Origin: Euryodendron excelsum
Lineage: Eukaryota; Streptophyta; Magnoliopsida; Ericales; Pentaphylacaceae
Assembly (NCBI GenBank): GCA_033060915.1
Contig: CM065393.1
Span: forward strand, 6,948,501 to 7,012,500
Direction: 5' to 3'
Length of the DNA: 64,000 nucleotides
Below the pieces are notes generated by a model that saw nothing but the letters and a program-made list of their open reading frames with translations, had not been told where the DNA came from and did not search any database. The position numbers were made by a program, and so were the translations under genes. How positions within the stretch are numbered: the stretch's first letter is position 1; each line of letters starts with the position of its first letter. Below are positions 55,501-64,000 of this stretch, one piece after another.

Positions 55501-56518
55501 CGATTATTGTGGTTTCCATGTGTTTGAGTTGAATCATAGTGGCACATACTACAGCCAAATATTCTCTCTTTTGAAAAACCTAGCCTTAGTCTATGTTTTG
55601 TCCAAGAGACTTATTATTACAATGATAGGTCAAGGTGTACCATGAGCAATATTGTACAATCTAAGATGAAATAGGAAACAAGCCATTCAACTAAGAACAC
55701 ACCAGCTTTTTATCGTGAAAACCCTAAATGGGAGAAAAACCACGTGTTCCCTTTGCTAGACAAAGATCATGCACTATAATTTGTAATTCAGATTGTTACA
55801 AGACTCTTTACAATTGAAGCATATCAACTACTTGATCTAATGATTGTTTGGATCTTGCTCGTATCCACGATTCACCATCTGCGTGCTTGACCACCATTCA
55901 GATCCCCTTAGAATAGATTTCACGCCTCGAATTGCTTCAAGACTTTCGATCTCTTCAATTAAGTTGAAGAAGATTGTTGCTAAGACTTGTTTTTGAGCTT
56001 TTCAGAATGTGAAAAAATATTCTCTCAAAGAGTTTTAAATGTGGCGGCTCAGATCATTTTCTAAGAAACTGTGATGGTACTTAAATAGGTGCAAAAACCT
56101 AATAGTGTGATTCTCGAGATTCTTGATTCTGCGCGTCATGCAACCTCGAGATCCCATGAGCTCATTCTCTGGATTTTGCATGCTCACTCTATTTTTGCTA
56201 TCAACGTCCTGTGACATCCTGCGAGGATCTCGCGACATCTAACTTATTTACCATGTTTACTGTTTTTGCCCTCGACATCCTGCGACATCCTATAAGGATC
56301 TCGCGAGGTCCTGTCCTTCATTCAGCATACTGTTTTTGTCATTGAGTTCCCTCGAAGTCCATATATCTACCCAAGATGTATCGTACAAGTCTCTCTTAGC
56401 ACGAGCTTACATGAATAAGCTTTAAATATTTTCCAAATACTTGTGATTGATATCCCTACTCTCCAGATTACATCAAACTTGACTTGCTACGAAATGTAGC
56501 CAATTACATAAACTTACA
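55500..56518 (-). repeat. Copia (Sirevirus-like) 3' LTR, left end approximate
   Basis: On the minus strand the LTR starts TGTAAGTTTATGTAATTGGC right after a purine tract. It contains CTCGCGAGATCC-type repeats (CCTCGACATCCTGCGACATCC on plus, 56,270) and, near the end, CGTGGTTTTTCTCCCATTTA and GGGTTTTCACG, a phrase common in copia LTRs. The distal edge could be anywhere from about 55,500 to 55,690. Confidence 0.6.
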
Positions 56519-56533
56519 ATCTCCCCCTCTGAC
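56519..56533 (-). other. Polypurine tract of the copia element
   Basis: Minus strand GTCAGAGGGGGAGAT stands directly before the LTR start TGTAAG. It fixes the minus orientation. Confidence 0.75.
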
Positions 56534-56999
56534 AATTTCATGACCAAAATCCTATGCAACAAGACACATTACTGGAAAAGAAATAAAATTACAATCAAAC
56601 CCCAATCATAAGCATATGGAGTGCTGCTTGCTACTACGGCTGCATTACAACAAGTGTCATCCCTGCACATTAAACACTAGCAAGCCAACAGCCAATCAAA
56701 TGCAACAAATATATAGAATAAGAAGGTGCAAGAGATATATAGCATAAAGAAGGAAGGTTTCTCCCTTTTTGGAACAAATTGACAAATGGAGCACGAGAGA
56801 CAAACCATTTCAAGAGCAAAAACCATGCCAAATGAAGTATGCAAATAAAGAGGTATATAGAAAAAGATGTCCAAAAAAAAAAAACACATACTAAGGCCTC
56901 AACTAGAAGGCAGCTAAAACAAGTCAAGAACATCCATGAAAAAAAAAAAAAACAACTATCCATAAGTGCAACACAACAATAAACCTCCATAAGGGAACC

Positions 57000-58830
57000 A
57001 TCCACAACCTAAACTCCTAACAACGTCGAATGCTACAAATGAAGTCATTCACGTTGGTAATAAACTCAGTATGCGCGTTCAAGGGAGTGTTCAGTGTGTC
57101 AAGAATGAATAAAATGTCATGCTTCTAGTGCTCCATAATGAGATTCATGCACGCATGCACAAGTCCAATTTGCTCTACTAGATCAGTGTGAAAGAGGTCA
57201 GCTGGGAAGAGAGAGTAGCAATAGCAGTAGCAGTGCCTGCGGTAGAGTCAGGAGCTGGAGCAGAGGGTCCTATAAGAGTAGGAGCAAACTGAGGAATAAG
57301 GGATGAAGACAGAGCAGTGCAATTAACTGGAGTAGCCTCATCATCTGAAATGTCCACAACAGGGTGCTCTAACTATGGAGGATGAGGAGTTACTCCCAGA
57401 TACACATTACTCATCTTGAGGGTGTGACGAGAGATGGGTTTGCCAATTGGAAGACGAAGCTCATGGGGCTCCACCACTACCTTATGGCGAGTTAGGAAAT
57501 CTGAGATCATGATCCTAAAAGGAAGGTAGGCTCAAGAGGAGTTATCAACAAAGGCCTTAAGAATGAGATTGAACATAAGGTGACCTACATCCACAGACAT
57601 GTCGTGGCAATAACATGCATGAGTTGGGCATGGGACTCATCAATCTCGCTCACATAAGAGGTACACAAAAATAGATCACACACCACATGATGGAGCACAC
57701 AAAAAACATCTTTCAACCCTTTCTGTTTTAGGTGACTCGAAGTACCAGGGGGCTAGTCACCTCTAGCAGTCAACAAGAGCTGAGCCAAATAATTCAAAGA
57801 GGGACTAGTCCAAGAAACACCCCACAAACAAAAGACTTTAGAGTCCCAACATCCTTGTTGGTGGCATGGATATTAACATAAAACTCTCTTATAAGTTCTT
57901 GGCAAGTTGACCCAGAACAGAGAGCAAGTTTAGTCCAACCCCACTTAGTAAAATAGGCAAAATAAAGGTCTCATTGAACTGATCAAGAATGATCCCATGG
58001 GACACAAAGAGAGGTCTAGAATGAAAAGACCTATTGAACTGAAACTCGGCATTAGAGTCAGGCCTAAACCTACAAACCTCAAGAGGAGAAGAATTTGGCC
58101 CTCGACGAGAACCCAAAGCACCAAGAGTGCTAGAACAGGGGCATTTATTGGGCGAGCCAGTGACCTACCATTTGCTTGGTGAACCCGAGGAACAGCGAGA
58201 TGGTAGAGCATTAAGCCCCTTCCGTTTTTGAGGGATAGGAATTATAATGCAAGATGAAGCATGAACACTAGGCACCCAAAAAGTAGACGCACTAGTCCAA
58301 CAGTGACTGTTCCAAAGCAAATCGAAGCTATAAAGAAAACACCGACGCAATAGATAACCAAAATGCGGGTTTAGGAATGCAACCGTCTTAGACCTAGGGC
58401 AAGACATCCCACCAATAGCAGGCCAGCATCCCATCAAAGAACTCTCAGTTGCTAAACGACACAAGAAAGACCGACAACCCAAAAAGCCCCCAAAAACAGA
58501 AACCTTAAAGTTCAAACAATCGAAATGAAAATGCAGAAAGAAGAAGAAGAGTGAGGCGTGGAGTTTACCTACGGAACGAACTCTACAAGACGACAATGAA
58601 GAGAGGCTCCAAGCTCGCTGGATTGAAGGAGAAGAGGTGACCAGGAATCGCCAAACATCAGGGGCTTGAAGGTGAGAACACAACCCAATGAAATCATGCA
58701 AAAAGGACCACAAAAACCATGCAAAAAGGACAAACCTTGCACAAGACATATGCATTAACATAGATTTAAAGATCAACCAATGAAATTTAAGAAGCCTTAA
58801 GCGTGAATAAACCAACATCAAGTTTGTTCA
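57000..58830 (-). pseudogene. Extra reading frame downstream of copia pol (env-like position)
   Basis: A degraded minus-strand frame lies between copia RNase H and the 3' LTR, where Sireviruses carry an env-like or other extra ORF. One frame links 58,821-58,165, a stop, then 58,116-57,889 with FHSRPLFVSHGIILDQFNET and LARxL-ESFM-type text. This faintly resembles the plant transposon-associated domain in which a segment before a folded block has F-x-R and REFYANL-like motifs. A Ser/Thr/Pro-rich low-complexity tail continues towards 57,200. I see no signal peptide or convincing membrane anchor. Family assignment is weak; that something was coded here is likelier than its identity. Confidence 0.4.
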
Positions 58831-59656
58831 AAGAAGACATATAAGTAATTCAATAGACGAGATGATAATTTTAGTCATACTAATAACAAAGTGAATGAGA
58901 TGCAAGTCCATCATTTAGATCAATGAGAATATGAACCTGAGTACAAGATCAAGGCGGAGCTTATCCTGGAAACCTCCACATGGTTAAGTATGTTATAGAA
59001 GTCAAACCCCATGCCATCCCAATCACAGTTTTTAAGAATTCTACTTTTACTTCAAAATAGACTCTTCTATTCACCTTTTGAAGTTCTATCCCTATCTCTC
59101 CAAATTTAAATCAAGAAATAAGCATAGAGATGGTGGCTTTCACACACATGAGTAGGTAGCCATCTCCTCTTGTCACATAACAAGAGTAGCTTCTCACACA
59201 TTCACTGGTAGCCTTTTTCACCTAACACATATTTATTTTTCAAGAGAAGGTATACATGTGATAAAGGTCAATCTAGTCATTTCATGTTCAAGGGAAGTTA
59301 TCCACGATGAGAGCTACAAAAAGATCATAAATATAGGATTCCATATTCTAAGAAATCTCAAGAGGTGAGCACCGAATAAATGTGGAGCATGAGCATGACT
59401 AGAATCATCAATGTCACTTGAATCACTAATAGACAATCAAAGATGCACACAAGATTTAATTTAGAACATGCTCATACTTCAAACATTTCATGGGAAGTGC
59501 TTTAAACTGGTGACAAGTAAACCTAATACAAGATAGGACAAACCCAAAAAAAAAAAATCACACACACAACAAAAACTAAACAAAACACACACAAGACGAG
59601 GCATGGGATAAGATGAAGCAATAAGAACACCCAAGCCTAAACCCCAGTAAAAAAGC
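58831..59656 (-). other. Spacer between copia pol and the extra frame
   Basis: Non-coding on both strands as far as I can see; A/C-rich on the plus strand with CACACACAA-type runs near 59,560-59,600. Confidence 0.4.
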
Positions 59657-60990
59657 CTACTCGAGGGAGCACACTCTTAGGGATTTTCTCAGAAATTCAA
59701 ACCTAAAAGTATCAAGGGGTTTAGTAAAGAGATCAACAAGTTGATTTTCAGTGGAAATGTGCTCTAGTGAAATGACCTTCTCTTCTACTCATTCTCGAAT
59801 GAAGTAATATCGAATGCCAATGTGTTTAGTGAGAGAGTATTGAACATGATTCTTAGAAATACTAATCGCACTCATGTTATCACAAAAGATAGTCATGACA
59901 TTTTGATTTAAACCATAATCACTTAACATTTGTTTTATCTAAATAAGCTAAGTACAACAGCTACCAACAACTATGTACTCGGCTTCAGCAATGGATAGGG
60001 AGATTGCATTTTGCTTCTTACTATGCCAAGCAACAAAATTATTGCCAACATAGAAACACCCACCAGAGGTGCTTTTGCAATCATCTACAAAACCTGCCCA
60101 ATCTGCATCAATGTAGCTAGTAATGTTAGAATTACTGTTAAAGGTAAACCAAATGCCATAGCCAAGAGTTTCATTCACATATTTAATGATCTTTGTAATA
60201 GCAAATAAATGTGACTCTTTCAGGCTTGCCTCGAATCTAGCACAAACACCAACACTAAAGGCTATGTTAGATCTACTAGCAGTTAAATACAAAAGACTCT
60301 CAGTCCTACTCCTATACAGAGTTTGTTCAACATTTTTTCTTGAAGTATCTTTACTAAGCTTAAGACTAGTACTCATAGGAGTTCTAACATGCTTAACAAC
60401 TTCTAACCCAAATTTCTTCACGAGGACTTTAGCATATTTGGATTGAGAGATAAAAATTCCTTGATCCATTTGTTTAACCTGAAGACCTAAAAAATTGTTC
60501 AACTCACCCATCATGCTCATTTCAAATTAACTCTTCATATGTTCAAAAAATTTATAAGCAAACATATTAGAGGTAGACCCAAACACAATATCATCCACAT
60601 AAATCTGAGCAATAAGACTATGTTTAGAATCCTTTCTAATGAATAGAATCTTATTGACTCCCCCTCGAGAGAAGCTGGACTCTATCAAGAAGGTGGTGAG
60701 TTTCTCATACCAAGCTCTAAGAGCTTGTTTCAAATCAAATAGTGCATTTTTTTAGTTTATAGAGATGATCAAGATGATGTGGATCCTTAAACCCTTTGAG
60801 TTGCTCCACACAGGCCTCTTATTGAAGAATACCATTCAGAAAGGCACTCTTCACATTTATTTGATGCAACTTGAATCATAAATGACATGCAATGGCAAGA
60901 AGGATATGGATTGACTCCAACCTTGCAACAAGGGCAAAGGTATCATTAAAGTTAATGCACTCAATTTGAGTGTAACCTTGGGCTACCAAC
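59657..60990 (-). pseudogene. Ty1/copia (Sirevirus-like) RT and RNase H, 5' part cut by LTR insertion
   Basis: Reading leftwards from 60,990: LVAQGYTQIECINFNDTFAL then VARLESIRILLAIACHL is the start of copia RT. INVKSAFLNG and the catalytic YVDDIVFGSTS (about 60,600) follow. The 190-residue frame at 60,520-59,948 starts GELNNFLGLQVKQ and carries DADWAGFVDDCKSTSGG and SLSIAEAEYIVVGSCC, the RNase H. The end has CDNMSAISISKN, TKHIGIRYYFIRE and DLFTKPLDTFRFEFLRKSL, closing with TAG at 59,657-59,659. These enzymes would copy the element RNA into DNA. Stops, shifts and the insertion at 60,991 inactivate it. Gag, protease and integrase would lie beyond the inserted LTR. Confidence 0.85.
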
Positions 60991-63900
60991 TGTCGCGCCT
61001 TGATTTTTCGCACTAAAAAAAGACAAGTGATAAAAATACAGTGCTCTCTCGTTAAAACTCATCCTCTTAGAAGGAAGAGTGCGACTAGGTTTGAATTGAA
61101 AATTTGATTTGATTAAGGGCTTTGGGAAAAGATTTTGGAGTCGCCACTTAACTTGATTAAGGTGAGTTAGATCACCTAAAACTAAGCACAATCCGAAGAT
61201 TACACTTAGGGTTTTTGAAAGCTTCCTCAAAATAGATTGTTTAGCAATCTTTGGAAATATTTAAGTCCATTTTTCAAAATAACTCCATTTGGTCTTTGAA
61301 AATAGTGATTCTAGGTTTGGAGGTTGGTTACGTGTAGGGAAGATGCACTAAGCCATCACCCCACCCTGCCCTTGCTGAACCAACATGTCTATTCACCCTA
61401 GGTTTACTCATTTGGAATCTTTGATTAACAATTGTTCAAAACTATCTAATGTTGAAAAGAATTTTGAAAAAGAAGTTTGACATGATGCATAATATGCAAG
61501 TGCAAAAATTTGATTTGATTTTGAAAATAGATTTGAAAAGAAGACTTTGAAGTTTGAAAGAAAGTTTTAGAAATTAGAAATAATAATTTAAAAATAAATT
61601 TTGAATTAGAAAGTTTAAATAGATAATGGAATTGGAAGTTTGAAAAAGGTTATGAAAATAGAAGCTTGAAAAAGGTTGTGACCGCACCCATGAGGGTTGT
61701 CTACGTATCCCTTTTTGGGAATCAGGTCAATCGTAGTTCGGATAAGAGTCCGATTAAAAATAGATACTTTGAGGTTTTGATTTAAAAAGATTTAATTTGA
61801 AAAGAGTTCGATTTGAAAAAGGATTTGATTTGAACTTTAGAATAGAAGGTATGAAATTGAGATTTGATTTGGAATTGAACTTTAGACTTGAAAAAGGGTT
61901 TGAACTTGGAAAGAAAACTTGAACTTGACTTAGGAAATATAGAGTTAAGTTTTGAAAACATTTTGAAGTTTGAAATTGGAAAACCATTTTGGTTTAGAAA
62001 GAAGTCTTTAAAAAAAGATTGAAACTTCCTAACTTTCAAGGTTATGATTAAACTAGGGTTTAGGCCTTCTAGGTTTTAGGTAACCTAAGATTGGAACATG
62101 TAGTTGAATTGGAAATGATTTAATTTAGATTTGAAAAGTTTGATTTTAGAAAGTTGGATTTAGGAAATGTTCGATTTAAGAAAGTCGGATTTAAAGAAGA
62201 TTTGAAAATAGATTTGATTTGATTTGAAAACACTTGACTTGGAATGATTTGGAAAGTTAGGGTTTAGGAAATGTAGGACTTTGGAAATGTTTGAATTAGG
62301 AATGTTTTTAAAATAGGATAGTTCCATTTTAGGAAAGTGTCAAATTAGGAAAGTTTCATTTTAAGAAAGTTTTATTTTAGGAAAGTTTTGAATTTGGAAA
62401 AATTTGAATTATGGAAAGTTTTTAAATTAGAAAAGTTTTGAATCAAGAAAGCTTTCTTTTAAGATAGAGTTGATTTTGGAAAGATTTCAATTGAAGAAAG
62501 TTTGGAATTTAGAAAGATTTCAATTTTGGAAAGATTTGGAATTTGAAAAGTTTTGAAATTTAGAAAGGTTAGAATTAGGAAAGATTTGAAAGTTTAAAAT
62601 TAGGAAAGGTTTGAAAATTTGAGTTTTGGAAACATTTAAAGTTTATGAAAGATTTGAGTTTAAGAAATATTTAAAAATTTAGAATTTAGAAAGTTAAGAT
62701 TTAGAAAAGGTATGGAATTAGGAAAGGTTGAAATTAAAAAATGTTTGATTTAGGAAAGATTTGATTTTTATTTCCTAAAATAAAGATTGGATTTTGTTTC
62801 CAAAAATAGATTATTTGATTTTATTTGCAAAAGTGGAAGATTAGATTTGGTTTCCTAAGTTAGAGAATTAGATTTGACCTAGAATTGGAAAGGATAAGAT
62901 TTGGGAAGCTTGGATTTGGAGGTTTATGATTTGATGTGAAAAAAGGAAGTTTTAGAAACCTATAATTTTGATATGGAAAATAGGATTTTGGAAACCGATA
63001 ATTTGGATGTAGAAAAGGAAGTTGAAAACTAGGGTTTCCTAACCATGGGTTCTAGGGCTTAACTTGTACCTCAAGAAAAAGATATTTTGGAAAGTAGAAC
63101 TTTGGAAGGGTTTTTGGACATAAATTTGAAAAGAGGTTTTTAGAAAGTAGAACTTTTGGTAAGAAAGTTTTTAGATGGAGATTTTTGAAAGCATTTTAGG
63201 AAGCAAATTGGAAAAGAAGTTTGGAAAGATATTTGAAAAACACAATTTGGAAAGGGAATGGGATATAGACTTTTACACATCTCTAAAAATATCTCACTTT
63301 CCTAAAACGACTTTAACCATAAAAGATTAGAACCATTCTAGGGTTGTGGTTTGAAAACAACAAAGATTTAAAAATATGGACCATATTGATCTCATTAAAT
63401 ATAACACTTTCTTAAAGCAACCCTAACTATAGAATGGCTAGAATCGCCTTAGGATTGTGATTTTTGACAAAATCAATTTTAGGGTTTATACCCAAAATTT
63501 ATGTAACACTTTCCTAAAACAAACCTAACCATGGAGTGGCTAGAATCATCTTAAGACTGTGATTTTTGAAAACAAATTTAGAAGAAGAAGATTTTAATAC
63601 AAGTTCTGAAAGAGATTTTGATGCAAGTTTTTGAAAACAAGTTTAGAAAACTATTTGGAAGAGATGTAAGAGTATGATATGCACAATGCAAGTAGGGTCG
63701 TGAACATACAAGATTTAGGCTTTACCACATAATCAAGGGGGCCAAATCCACATGGTCTAAGGTTAAATTAGAAGAAAGCCCTCGACACGGTAACTTTCAA
63801 TCATTCTTCCTACATATGGATCAGGGATTCTCTTGTTTCAAGCATACAAGAAAGGGGGGATAGAAGATAGGGGATTAAAATAGAAGAAAACCCAAATGGG

Positions 63901-64000
63901 TTAGGAGGAAGAGGGGAGAGGGGGGAATTGCATAAACATAAAAGAAAACTAACCTTGTGTCTTCTTTGATTTGCTTGCTTTATTTGCTTTACTTTGCTTT
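60991..64000 (-). repeat. Giant Tat/Ogre-like LTR, subfamily of the nested solo LTR, running out of the window
   Basis: Starts TGTCGCGCCTTGATTTTTCG, interrupting copia RT at GGGCTACCAAC. It follows the 27,096 copy block by block: GACTAGGTTTGAATT, GGAGTCGCCAC-TAACTTGA, GGTTGGT-ACGTGTAGGGAAGA, purine-rich GAAAG/TTTGGAAAG text, CACTTTCCTAAAACGA and TTGTGTCTTCTTT near the edge. Whether it is a solo LTR or the 3' LTR of a complete element cannot be seen. Open frames at 61,754-62,039 are by-products of the purine-rich repeat. Confidence 0.8.

Noticed and set aside
1..64000. CRISPR array, tRNA or rRNA genes, bacterial-type operons
   Set aside because: No array of identical repeats with unique spacers, no tRNA cloverleaf and no rRNA text was seen; the retrotransposon primer sites only mimic tRNA ends.

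Overview
This window is nuclear DNA from a flowering plant, probably a eudicot. The evidence is a canonical miR169 precursor, plant-specific retrotransposon lineages (Tat/Ogre-like and Athila-like Ty3/gypsy, Sirevirus-like Ty1/copia, L1-type LINEs), a plant mobile domain reading frame, and AT-rich intervening DNA. No intact protein-coding host gene was recognised. The two features most likely to be of host origin are MIR169-type hairpins: a well-preserved one on the minus strand near 53.13-53.21 kb and a partly decayed one on the plus strand near 3.91-4.01 kb.

Layout. 1-1.27 kb: broken Tat-lineage gypsy protease/RT start, split by a small inverted-repeat insertion. 1.27-1.61 kb: U3 end of a giant-LTR family. 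2.34-3.53 kb: TRIM-like miniature LTR element. 3.9 kb: decayed MIR169-like hairpin. 4.8-8.5 kb: dispersed repeats, MITE-like elements and a CACTA-like end. 8.49-42.08 kb: a minus-strand Athila-like gypsy element. Its 3' LTR is split by a 24.4-kb Tat/Ogre-like element (9,795-34,210), and its integrase is split by a 1.7-kb solo LTR (37,586-39,290). 42.16-42.78 kb: another U3 fragment of the giant-LTR family. 42.8-48.0 kb: two 5'-truncated L1-type LINEs. 48-55.5 kb: gene-poor DNA with a solo LTR (50,520-52,081) and the MIR169 hairpin. 55.5-60.99 kb: 3' half of a minus-strand Sirevirus-like copia element (LTR, extra downstream reading frame, RNase H, RT). 60,991 to the end: a giant LTR inserted in that copia RT gene and leaving the window.

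The 24.4-kb element is the most unusual object. It lies on the minus strand, shown by a primer binding site matching tRNA-Arg at 24,704-24,721, a polypurine tract beside the other LTR, TATA boxes and gag direction. Its LTRs are 4.4 kb (with an apparent internal deletion) and about 5.0 kb (after removing a nested 4.46-kb solo LTR with near-perfect 5-bp target duplication). The 10.5-kb interior keeps a decayed gag but no recognisable protease, RT, RNase H or integrase. In the opposite orientation it carries a decayed plant mobile domain gene with intron-like boundaries, and towards the 3' LTR an array of about 49/98-bp stem-loop repeats. It looks like a non-autonomous giant element.

All transposon genes here carry stops and frameshifts, so none should make full-length protein. 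Element-family assignments rest on motif recognition by eye; no database search was run.
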